DNA of 7,658 nt from assembly GCA_946566415.1 (NCBI GenBank), contig CAMNWW010000099.1, positions 1-7,658 of the forward strand, read 5' to 3'. The DNA is from an uncultured Lachnospiraceae bacterium. GTDB taxonomy: Bacteria > Bacillota > Clostridia > Lachnospirales > Lachnospiraceae. Under the pieces are notes generated by a model. The model was not told where the DNA came from. It saw nothing but the letters and a program-made list of their open reading frames with translations, and made no database searches. Below are positions 1-5,848 of the stretch, piece by piece; the first letter of the stretch is position 1, and each line of letters starts with the position of its first letter. The translations under genes and the position numbers were made by a program.

Positions 1-530
1 GGGGGATTCCTCTTTCAGAGGCGGCGGATGTGTTAAAGAAGGTACATCTATATGACAAGCGGAAGACACTTCTCAAAAAGTGTTCCCGAGGAATGCGCCA
101 GAGGGCGCTCCTGGCGCAGGCGGTGCTGCACAGGCCCTCCCTTTTGTTTCTGGATGAACCTACAAGCGGGCTGGATCCGGCGGCTATCCAGGAAGTTCAT
201 AAGCTTCTGTTTGAGCTGAATCAGGAGGGAACGACCATTTTCCTGACGACTCACAACATGGAAGAAGCGGATAAGCTCTGCGGGCGCATCGGAATCTTGA
301 ACCAGGGGAAATTGATCGCTCAGGGTGAGCCGCAGGAGCTTAAGCTTCAATATGCAAAAGATGAAATTGAGGTGTTGACCCGGGAACGTGAGAGGCTGGT
401 TTTCAAAAAGGGCAGGGAAAGCGCGGCGGAGATCGAAAAACTGCTGGAGACAGGAAATTGTCTTTCCATCCATTCCAAGGAACCGAATTTGGAGGAAATA
501 TTTTTACAACTGACAGGGAGGGAATTTTAA
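1..530 (+). CDS. ABC transporter ATP-binding protein, 3' part (truncated by window edge)
   Basis: This is the nucleotide-binding subunit of an ABC-2 type transporter, and it powers the permease encoded next. The reading frame is open back to base 3, so the true start lies outside the window; the GTG at 30 is not a credible start because it would remove the ATP-binding P-loop. About 175 residues are visible. In order they show a signature motif of the divergent form SRGMRQR (in place of LSGGQ), Walker B (LLFLDEP), the D-loop (SGLDP) and the H-loop histidine (TTHNMEE), then a variable C-terminal tail of about 80 residues. Walker A and the Q-loop are missing only because of the window edge. The stop codon overlaps the permease start by one base (TAATG), which suggests translational coupling. 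The substrate cannot be told; antibiotic, peptide or Na+ export (NatA-like) are all possible. Confidence 0.93.
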   Translation, partial: GIPLSEAADVLKKVHLYDKRKTLLKKCSRGMRQRALLAQAVLHRPSLLFLDEPTSGLDPAAIQEVHKLLFELNQEGTTIFLTTHNMEEADKLCGRIGILNQGKLIAQGEPQELKLQYAKDEIEVLTRERERLVFKKGRESAAEIEKLLETGNCLSIHSKEPNLEEIFLQLTGREF

Positions 531-1255
531 TGAGTATTTCATCAAGAAAATTGAACGCGTTATTCAAAAAAGATATCATTGATTATGTAAAAAATCCGGC
601 GCTCTTGGTGTGCAGCCTTCTGCCGATCCTGTTTGTGCTGCTGTACAAATTCATTGATTTCCCTATCCAGGAAGGGGATCGGAATGTTGCGGCGCTGATG
701 CAGGGGACGCTTATCAACTCCTGCATGTGTGCGCTGATGATTCCGTCCACTATGATCGCAGAGGAAAAAGAGAAGTTTACCTTAAGAACGCTGATGCTCT
801 CGAACGTAAGCGCCATGGAGTTCTTCTGGGCAAAGATTCTGGTCGCGGGCGTGATTACGATACTTGGAAATGTCGCGGTATTTCTGATATCGGCAGAGAG
901 TATATCTTATCTTCCCGCCTATCTTCTGGCAACGGTCTTTGGGAATAGCTGCGTGGTCATGCTGGGGGCGGACATGGGAATGGCGTGCCGGGATCAGGCA
1001 AGCTGCAGTGTCCTTCAGATCCCGGTGATGCTGTTTTTTTTGATCCCGGTGATGCTTTCCGGTATGGCGGAAATGATGCTTTCTCTGGGGAAGATCACGC
1101 CTTACGGGGCGATGCTCCGTCTGTATCACGGCCTAACATCAGGCGGCATCAGCGCGGCGAAGATGACAGTGTCGGCTGCGGTGATATTGGCGTGGCTGAT
1201 CATATCGTCAGTATTATTCGTGTATCTGTACCGAAAGAAGGGAACAGACAATTAA
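530..1255 (+). CDS. ABC-2 type transporter permease
   Basis: This is the membrane subunit partnering the ATPase just upstream. The ATG at 530 is chosen because GGGAGG at 516-521 sits 8 bases before it and because it gives the TAATG overlap; the in-frame ATG at 458 lies deep inside the ATPase gene. The 241-residue protein has a short positively charged N-terminus (SSRKLNALFKK), then six hydrophobic segments at roughly residues 24-41, 56-76, 99-122, 126-148, 161-183 and 210-234, and ends in a basic tail (YRKKGTDN). The second loop has the charged EEKEK stretch just after a helix, where ABC-2 permeases contact the ATPase. Length and topology fit small ABC-2 permeases. Residues 164-176 carry an in-frame repeat, IPVML-FFL-IPVML. 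The transported substrate is unknown. Confidence 0.9.
   Translation: MSISSRKLNALFKKDIIDYVKNPALLVCSLLPILFVLLYKFIDFPIQEGDRNVAALMQGTLINSCMCALMIPSTMIAEEKEKFTLRTLMLSNVSAMEFFWAKILVAGVITILGNVAVFLISAESISYLPAYLLATVFGNSCVVMLGADMGMACRDQASCSVLQIPVMLFFLIPVMLSGMAEMMLSLGKITPYGAMLRLYHGLTSGGISAAKMTVSAAVILAWLIISSVLFVYLYRKKGTDN
1018..1056 (+). repeat. 15-bp direct repeat with 24-bp period flanking a T8 run, inside the permease gene
   Basis: GATCCCGGTGATGCT occurs at 1018-1032 and again at 1042-1056. The spacer contains eight consecutive T (1034-1041). The period is a multiple of three, so the unit encodes IPVML twice within the fifth membrane segment. It could be a local duplication or chance similarity reinforced by codon choice. 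Confidence 0.7.
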
Positions 1256-1258
1256 AGC

Positions 1259-2353
1259 TTACTGCCGGACCGCTTCCAGAATCCTGGCGATCAGCCGGTC
1301 GTTCTCGTCAGGCATACAGAGGCAAAAACGAATGTGATTATCTCCAAGCCCCGGAAACGAAGAACAATCACGGAGCATAAGTCCATCCTTGATGGCGTGC
1401 TCAAATACCATCTGTGAGGTGACGTTCGGGTTTAAAATTTTAAGGAGAATAAAATTGGACGACGGACTGTAAACATGAAGGCAGGACTCCTTCGACAGTA
1501 TATCAAGAAGCCGGGGGAGTTCTTTCTGGGTAAACTCCTTTGTCTTAGATATATATTCTGTGTCGCCGAACATCTCCGGGGCGGCAACGGCGGCAAGAGA
1601 ATTGATGGACCAGGGATTCTTGGAATCATTTATCAGGTCGAACAGTTTCTGGCTTCCGGTAACGCCGTATCCAAGCCGCAGTCCCGGGGCGGCAAAGAAT
1701 TTGGAGATCCCCCGGAGTACAAATAGATTTTCATATGTCTGGGTCAGAGGGATCGCGGTGATCTCCTCCATGTCGGCGGCAAATTCTACATAAGTCTCGT
1801 CAATCAACAGGTAGATATCCCTTTTTCGGCAGAAATCCAGGATTTCACGCAGATCATCCTGACGTACGGCCGTCCCGGTCGGGTTATTGGGATTGCATAA
1901 AATCATCATGTCAAAAGACGGATCAAGCGTCTGAAATAATCTTGCCTTATCCAACTGAAAATTATCTTCTTCAAGAAGTGGGAAGGAAACCAAAACGCCG
2001 CCTTCGAGGGCGACTTCCCGCGCGTATTCGGAATAAGTCGGATCCACCAGGAGCACCTTTTTCGGGGCAAGGCTCTTGATAAAGCGGGAAATGAGATCCG
2101 TAGCTCCGCTTCCGACAAGGATTCGGGAAATGGGCGCGCCGCAGTATTCGCTGATGGAGCGCCTTAAGTCCGTATATTCCCGATCCGGGTAGGACTGGAT
2201 GGCGCCGATGTTCTCTTCAAGGCTTCTGCGAAGCCTAGGAGAAATGCCGAGAGGATTTACATTGGCGCCGAAATTTATAATTCTATCTTTTGGAATGTGA
2301 TAGTACTTTTCAATTAGCTCAAGGTCACTTCCATGAAATGCCGGTGTTTTCAT
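1259..2353 (-). CDS. PLP-dependent aminotransferase, CobD/HisC-like
   Basis: This is a fold-type I PLP enzyme of 364 residues, the same length as Salmonella CobD (L-threonine-O-3-phosphate decarboxylase). Visible motifs are an N-terminal HG (residues 7-8, CobD-like HGG region), INFGANVNPLG (26-36), NPNNPTG (154-160), the cofactor-binding DETY (D185, Y188), the Schiff-base lysine in GISKFFAAPGLRLGYG (K218, R226), PWSINSLA (248-254) and the substrate arginine near the end (HIRF, R342). The PWSxNxLAA and FPGL segments also match CobD better than ordinary HisC. No cobalamin or histidine gene is adjacent, so the substrate is unproven: threonine phosphate, histidinol phosphate or a related amino acid. 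The start is supported by AAGGAGA at 2362-2368 (minus strand) with 8-base spacing. It converges on the permease gene with only 3 bases between the stop codons. Confidence 0.88.
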   Translation of the reverse strand: MKTPAFHGSDLELIEKYYHIPKDRIINFGANVNPLGISPRLRRSLEENIGAIQSYPDREYTDLRRSISEYCGAPISRILVGSGATDLISRFIKSLAPKKVLLVDPTYSEYAREVALEGGVLVSFPLLEEDNFQLDKARLFQTLDPSFDMMILCNPNNPTGTAVRQDDLREILDFCRKRDIYLLIDETYVEFAADMEEITAIPLTQTYENLFVLRGISKFFAAPGLRLGYGVTGSQKLFDLINDSKNPWSINSLAAVAAPEMFGDTEYISKTKEFTQKELPRLLDILSKESCLHVYSPSSNFILLKILNPNVTSQMVFEHAIKDGLMLRDCSSFPGLGDNHIRFCLCMPDENDRLIARILEAVRQ

Positions 2354-2379
2354 AATTTGATTCTCCTTAATTTATATTT

Positions 2380-2417
2380 CGTCGATTTTGGGAGTGCAAA
2401 GCACGGAAAAATCGACG
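2380..2417 (-). repeat. Inverted repeat (10-bp stem with inner hairpin) just upstream of the PLP enzyme ribosome site
   Basis: CGTCGATTTT (2380-2389) is the exact reverse complement of AAAATCGACG (2408-2417). Inside the loop, GTGC (2394-2397) pairs with GCAC (2401-2404) around AAA. On the minus transcript this hairpin ends 11 bases before the Shine-Dalgarno of the aminotransferase gene. It lacks a terminal U-run in that direction, so a simple intrinsic terminator is unlikely. Confidence 0.75.
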
Positions 2418-2427
2418 GTGGACTCAT

Positions 2428-2467
2428 TTGTCGGGTAACATCATTTATATAAATATACCAATCCCGA
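2428..2467 (-). repeat. Inverted repeat with a 12-bp perfect palindrome
   Basis: ATTTATATAAAT at 2443-2454 is a perfect palindrome. It is enclosed by TCGGG (2431-2435) and CCCGA (2463-2467). It lies inside the presumed leader of the minus-strand PLP enzyme gene. It could be an AT-rich operator or simply part of the folded leader. Confidence 0.5.
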
Positions 2468-2470
2468 AAG

Positions 2471-2501
2471 GCGGGGTAATTCGTACTAAAGCTCTCCCCG
2501 C
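2471..2501 (-). repeat. Inverted repeat GCGGGG/CCCCGC
   Basis: GCGGGG at 2471-2476 is complementary to CCCCGC at 2496-2501, with a 19-base loop. Its outer two bases compete with the closing stem of the neighbouring multibranch element (2500-2506). Confidence 0.5.
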
Positions 2502-2616
2502 AGCGCTCACTCGCAAGCCTTCGGCTTCCTCGTTCACGGGCATTCGCCCTTTCAAAACAGAGTATGTCAAATCTGCATGTAAACAGGCGATTTGTCCTCC
2601 TCTGTTTTGGCGCTGC
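2500..2616 (-). promoter_or_regulatory. Multibranch structured element in the leader of the minus-strand PLP gene
   Basis: A 7-bp closing stem joins 2500-2506 (GCAGCGC) to 2610-2616 (GCGCTGC). It encloses three hairpins. The first is 2553-2562 with 2600-2609 (10 bp, CAAAACAGAG), which has an inner 6-bp stem (2568-2573 with 2589-2594). The second is 2538-2541 with 2546-2549 (GGGC/GCCC), and the third is 2515-2519 with 2523-2527 (AAGCC/GGCTT around TTC). The closing stem stacks directly on the largest hairpin. A sigma-A-like promoter ends 17 bases upstream on the minus strand, so the minus strand is the likelier transcript. No known riboswitch class is recognised; a dispersed intergenic repeat is the main alternative. 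The pairing is seen; the function is inference. Confidence 0.55.
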
Positions 2617-2633
2617 TCATTGCTTTCGTGGAC

Positions 2634-2662
2634 ATTATAATAGAAGTAGCCGGGAATGGCAA
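2634..2662 (-). promoter_or_regulatory. Sigma-A-like promoter driving the minus-strand leader and PLP gene
   Basis: Read on the minus strand, TTGCCA (2657-2662) and TATAAT (2634-2639, a perfect -10 box) are separated by exactly 17 bases. Transcription would begin near 2627, giving a leader of about 270 nt before the PLP enzyme ATG at 2353. Confidence 0.6.
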
Positions 2663-2672
2663 GGGAATACTG

Positions 2673-2701
2673 TTGACTTTTGCGGTTTTGGTTTTTATAC
2701 T
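2673..2701 (+). promoter_or_regulatory. Sigma-A-like promoter of the glp operon
   Basis: TTGACT (2673-2678) and TATACT (2696-2701) are separated by 17 bases, each one mismatch from consensus. Transcription would begin near 2708, about 190 nt before glpK. Its -35 box is only 10 bp from the -35 box of the minus-strand promoter, so the two polymerases could interfere or share a regulator. Confidence 0.7.
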
Positions 2702-2732
2702 AAGCTGTAAAGTATATTGTGCAAAGGGAGCG

Positions 2733-2886
2733 TTTAATCGCCTATTCGGCGATGAGTTTTAAGGGGTAACCCCGAGGGTGGGGTACCTGAATTTAATCGC
2801 CTATTCGGCGATGAGTTTTAAGAGGTAACCCCGAGGGCGGGGTACCTGAATTTAATCGCCTATCGGCGATGAATTTTAAGAGGTAA
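2733..2886 (+). repeat. 59-bp tandem repeat (two full copies and one partial) in the glpK leader
   Basis: The copies are 2733-2791, 2792-2850 and 2851-2886, each starting TTTAATCGCC. Copies 1 and 2 differ at two positions. Copy 3 has one base deleted in a loop, one substitution, and stops where the glpK ribosome site begins. Every copy has a 6-bp hairpin ATCGCC/GGCGAT (2737-2753, 2796-2812, 2855-2870); the only deletion falls in its loop. Copies 1 and 2 also have a second stem, ACCCCG around AGGG with TGGGGT (2769-2784) or CGGGGT (2828-2843), extended by GGT/ACC with one bulged A. The T-to-C change turns a G-U pair into G-C, so pairing is kept. All copies lie between the promoter and glpK, so they are transcribed. 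Confidence 0.9.
2752..2886 (+). other. Three five-codon mini-ORFs, one per leader repeat
   Basis: Each 59-bp unit contains ATG, four further codons and TAA: 2752-2769 (MSFKG), 2811-2828 (MSFKR) and 2869-2886 (MNFKR). All substitutions between copies leave the frame open. The ATG lies at the foot of the ATCGCC hairpin, and no clear Shine-Dalgarno precedes it. The last TAA overlaps the glpK Shine-Dalgarno by two bases. Translation is not shown; they could be a by-product of the repeat. Confidence 0.3.
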
Positions 2887-2893
2887 GGAGGAG
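2885..2893 (+). promoter_or_regulatory. Strong glpK ribosome binding site fused to the third leader repeat
   Basis: AAGGAGGAG lies 5 bases before the ATG at 2899 (7 bases from its GGAGG core) and fixes the glpK start. It begins within the final TAA of the third repeat, exactly where copies 1 and 2 continue instead with ACCCCG of the second stem. Confidence 0.85.
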
Positions 2894-2898
2894 AAAAG

Positions 2899-4395
2899 AT
2901 GGGAAAATATGTGATGGCTCTGGATGCGGGGACAACGAGCAACCGCTGCATCCTATTCGATGAAAAGGGGGAAATGTGCAGTGTGGCCCAGAAGGAATTT
3001 ACCCAGTATTTTCCGAAACCGGGCTGGGTGGAGCACGATGCGGACGAGATATGGTCTACCCAGCTTGGAGTCGCTGTGGAGGCGATGAGTAAGATCGGCG
3101 CTTCGGCAGAGGATATCGCGGCGATCGGAATTACAAATCAGCGGGAGACGGCGATTGTCTGGGATAAGAAGACGGGAGCGCCTATCTACCGTGCGATTGT
3201 CTGGCAGTGCCGCCGTACTTCGGAATACTGTGACAGCTTGAAGGAAAAGGGGCTTACGGAGACATACCGTGAGAAGACGGGGCTGATGATCGACGCATAT
3301 TTTTCTGCAACCAAAGTGAAATGGATACTGGATCATGTGGAAGGCGCAAGGGAGCGCGCCATGCGCGGCGAGCTTTTGTTCGGGACGGTGGAGACGTGGC
3401 TGATATGGAAGCTGACGAAAGGGAAAGTGCATGTGACAGATTATTCCAATGCGTCCAGGACAATGCTTTTTAATATACGCGGTCTTTGCTGGGACAAAGA
3501 AATCCTCAAGGAGCTGGATATACCGGAGTGTATGCTTCCGGCGCCCATGCCGTCAAGCTGCGTTTACAGCGAGGCGGACCCATCCTTTTTTGGCGGACCG
3601 ATTCCGATTGCAGGAGTGGCGGGGGACCAGCAGGCCGCGTTGTTCGGGCAGACCTGCTTCACACCGGGGGAGGCAAAGAATACGTACGGTACGGGATGCT
3701 TTCTTCTTATGAATACTGGAGAAAAACCAGTGTATTCTAAAAACGGTCTTGTCACCACGATTGCATGGGGGCTGGACGGGAAAGTTACGTATGCGCTGGA
3801 GGGATCGATCTTCGTGGCGGGAGCGGCGATTCAATGGCTCCGCGATGAAATGCGGCTGATTGATTCGGCGGCGGACTCAGAATATATGGCAAAGAAAGTG
3901 AAGGATACGAACGGATGCTATGTAGTGCCTGCGTTCGCCGGGCTTGGCGCGCCGTACTGGGATCAATATGCCCGGGGAACGATCGTGGGGCTGACCCGCG
4001 GAGTCAATAAATACCATATCATCCGGGCGACTTTGGAATCCCTGGCTTACCAAGTCAACGACGTGCTCACGGCCATGCAGGCTGATTCCGACATTACGTT
4101 AGGCGAGCTGAGAATAGACGGCGGGGCGAGCGCTAATGATTTTTTGGCACAGACACAGGCCAACTTGAGTAATGCTCCGGTCAAGCGCCCCAGGTGTGTA
4201 GAGACAACGGCAATGGGAGCGGCATATCTTGCCGGACTCGCAGTGGGGTACTGGCAGACCAAAGAAGACGTCGTTAAAAACTGGGTCATTGACCGTACAT
4301 TTATGCCTGCGATAGAGGAGCAGGAGAGACAAAAAAGGCTAAAAGGCTGGAAAAAGGCGGTCAGTTATGCGTTCGACTGGGCAAAGGAAGATTAG
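2899..4395 (+). CDS. glpK: Glycerol kinase
   Basis: It phosphorylates glycerol with ATP to sn-glycerol-3-phosphate in the cytoplasm, the entry step of glycerol use. The 498-residue protein has the usual FGGY-family length and is complete. The ATP-binding loop is at residues 8-15 (LDAGTTSN, D9). Glycerol-contacting residues follow: R82-E83 (NQRET), W102, Y134 and the catalytic base D243 in AGDQQAALFG. The FGGY C-terminal signature is GGASANDFLAQTQANL (408-423). Two known control points are altered. The HPr-phosphorylated histidine of many Firmicutes kinases (HFYG) corresponds to S229 in PSFFG, and the E. coli GGTR allosteric loop for fructose bisphosphate lacks its arginine (GGPIP). It is the first gene of the operon; the next gene starts 1 base after its stop. 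Confidence 0.97.
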   Translation: MGKYVMALDAGTTSNRCILFDEKGEMCSVAQKEFTQYFPKPGWVEHDADEIWSTQLGVAVEAMSKIGASAEDIAAIGITNQRETAIVWDKKTGAPIYRAIVWQCRRTSEYCDSLKEKGLTETYREKTGLMIDAYFSATKVKWILDHVEGARERAMRGELLFGTVETWLIWKLTKGKVHVTDYSNASRTMLFNIRGLCWDKEILKELDIPECMLPAPMPSSCVYSEADPSFFGGPIPIAGVAGDQQAALFGQTCFTPGEAKNTYGTGCFLLMNTGEKPVYSKNGLVTTIAWGLDGKVTYALEGSIFVAGAAIQWLRDEMRLIDSAADSEYMAKKVKDTNGCYVVPAFAGLGAPYWDQYARGTIVGLTRGVNKYHIIRATLESLAYQVNDVLTAMQADSDITLGELRIDGGASANDFLAQTQANLSNAPVKRPRCVETTAMGAAYLAGLAVGYWQTKEDVVKNWVIDRTFMPAIEEQERQKRLKGWKKAVSYAFDWAKED

Positions 4396-4396
4396 T

Positions 4397-5848
4397 ATGA
4401 AATATGATGTGATTATTATAGGAGCCGGCGTATCCGGCGCGGCTACGGCGCGGGAGCTTTCGCGCTACAGAGTGAGGGCGTGCGTGCTTGAAAAGGAGGA
4501 GGATGTCTGCTGCGGCACCTCGAAAGCGAACAGCGGGATCGTCCATGCCGGGTATGACGCAAAGCCGGGAACGCTTATGGCAAAGCTGAACGTTGTGGGA
4601 AACTGGCATATGAGCGAGCTGGCGAGAAAACTGGACATTCCATTTAAACGGAACGGCTCTATGGTGGTCTGTACGAAGAAGGAGCGCTTGGGGGAACTGG
4701 AAGAACTCTGTGACAGGGGACAAAAAAACGGTGTGCCGGGACTTGGGATATTAAGCCGGGGGGAGGCCATAAAGCGGGAACCCAACCTGGCAGACAAAGT
4801 GGTGTACGCCTTGTATGCGCCGACAGGGGGCATTGTCTGTCCTTTTGAACTGAATATTGCACTTGCGGAAAATGCATATACGAACGGAATCGAATTTCAT
4901 TTTAACACAGAAGTGCTTGATATTAAAAAAATCGAGTCTGGTTTCCAGGTGAGGACAGGAAAAGGCGACTATGAGGCAAAGATTATTGTCAATGCGGCCG
5001 GGGTCTATGCAGATGTGTTCCATAATATGGTAAGTAAAGATAAGATGACGATCACTCCCAGAAGAGGGGAGTATATGCTGTTCGATAAGAAGGTGGGCAG
5101 CCTTGTTTCCAGCACGATTTTCAGGCTTCCCGATGAGATGGGGAAAGGTGTTCTGGCGACGCCGACTGTGCATGGAAATCTTCTGGTGGGACCGACAGCA
5201 GAGAATCTGGAGGATAAGGAAGCGAACGATACGACAGCGGAAGGACTTGCCGCGATAAAAAACCAGGTGGGGAAATCTGTAAAAAACATTCCATTCCGCC
5301 AGGTGATCACATCCTTTGCGGGACTTAGGGCCTGCGCGCAGACGAAGGATTTCATTATTGAGGAGGCAGCGGATGCGGAAGGATTTATCGACTGTGCCGG
5401 AATTGCCTCCCCTGGGCTTAGCAGCTCTCCGGCGATCGGTATGGAAGTGGCGGAGATGATACAGGAAAAGCTGCATTTACAACCCAACCCAACGTTTTGC
5501 AGTACCAGAAAAGGTATCCTTCATCCGGCGAATCTCACAATAAAAGAGAGAAATGCTCTGATACGGGAAAAGCCAGAGTACGGAACGATTGTCTGCCGCT
5601 GTGAATCCGTGACCGAAGGGGAGATATTGGACGCGGTTAGAAGACCGCTGGGCGCCAGGACTCTGGATGGGGTGAAACGGCGTACCCGGGCGGGAATGGG
5701 AAGATGCCAGGCGGGATTTTGCTCGCCGAAGGTCATGGAGATACTGGCAAGAGAGTGGAGGGTTTCCCTGGACCAAATCACAAAATGCGGCGGCAGTTCC
5801 AGGATCATCCAAGGGGTCAATAAAGATACATGGCAGGGGGATGTATAG
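4397..5848 (+). CDS. GlpA-type FAD-dependent glycerol-3-phosphate dehydrogenase with C-terminal BFD-like [2Fe-2S] domain
   Basis: It probably oxidises glycerol-3-phosphate to dihydroxyacetone phosphate. Start 4397 is chosen because AAAGGAAG at 4383-4390 precedes it and the next residues begin the FAD fold directly; the ATG at 4367 lies inside glpK. The 483-residue protein opens with a Rossmann motif (GAGVSGAATARE, 9-20), followed by the DAO-family body (NSGIVHAGYD, 45-54; VNAAGVYAD, 198-206; FAGLRAC near 307-313). Residues about 395-450 form a BFD-like domain with cysteines C400, C402, C437 and C442 (CRC then CQAGFC), suited to an iron-sulfur cluster. It is shorter than E. coli GlpA (about 540). 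The N-terminal motif also resembles L-2-hydroxyglutarate oxidases, but the adjoining glpK favours glycerol-3-phosphate. The substrate is inferred from context. Confidence 0.85.
   Translation: MKYDVIIIGAGVSGAATARELSRYRVRACVLEKEEDVCCGTSKANSGIVHAGYDAKPGTLMAKLNVVGNWHMSELARKLDIPFKRNGSMVVCTKKERLGELEELCDRGQKNGVPGLGILSRGEAIKREPNLADKVVYALYAPTGGIVCPFELNIALAENAYTNGIEFHFNTEVLDIKKIESGFQVRTGKGDYEAKIIVNAAGVYADVFHNMVSKDKMTITPRRGEYMLFDKKVGSLVSSTIFRLPDEMGKGVLATPTVHGNLLVGPTAENLEDKEANDTTAEGLAAIKNQVGKSVKNIPFRQVITSFAGLRACAQTKDFIIEEAADAEGFIDCAGIASPGLSSSPAIGMEVAEMIQEKLHLQPNPTFCSTRKGILHPANLTIKERNALIREKPEYGTIVCRCESVTEGEILDAVRRPLGARTLDGVKRRTRAGMGRCQAGFCSPKVMEILAREWRVSLDQITKCGGSSRIIQGVNKDTWQGDV

Noticed and set aside
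458..529. Upstream in-frame ATG for the permease
   Set aside because: It would lie within the ATPase coding region with no ribosome site; the ATG at 530 has GGGAGG upstream and the common TAATG overlap.
2350..2427. 25-residue minus-strand ORF overlapping the PLP gene start by ATGA
   Set aside because: Translational coupling would be attractive, but no Shine-Dalgarno precedes it and the frame spans the 10-bp hairpin at 2380-2417. Too little support to call a gene.
2354..2627. Cobalamin riboswitch ahead of the CobD-like gene
   Set aside because: No B12-box-like GCCACTG sequence or typical cobalamin fold could be seen in the leader.
2428..2640. 70-residue plus-strand open frame in the divergent region
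   Set aside because: It has no ribosome site, runs across several perfect inverted repeats on the strand opposite the predicted transcript, and its start lies in an AT-rich palindromic region. The structured element explains the sequence better.
2724..2738. Possible CcpA (cre) operator around GAGCGTTTAA downstream of the glp promoter
   Set aside because: Only the central core fits; about four conserved positions of the cre consensus mismatch.
2775..2787. AGGGTGG...ACC in the first leader repeat resembling a T-box core
   Set aside because: The second copy reads AGGGCGG, no specifier stem or terminator is present, and the gene is glycerol kinase, which is not an amino-acid-related T-box target.
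2733..2886. CRISPR array
   Set aside because: The repeats are directly adjacent with no variable spacers, and no cas gene is present.
4367..4396. Upstream in-frame ATG for the GlpA-type dehydrogenase
   Set aside because: It overlaps glpK and adds residues before a standard MKYDVIIIGAG Rossmann start; the ATG at 4397 has a ribosome site.
4751..5476. Long minus-strand open frame (241 codons) opposite the dehydrogenase
   Set aside because: It is antisense to a clear conserved enzyme, its translation has no recognisable domain, and it reflects codon bias of the sense gene.
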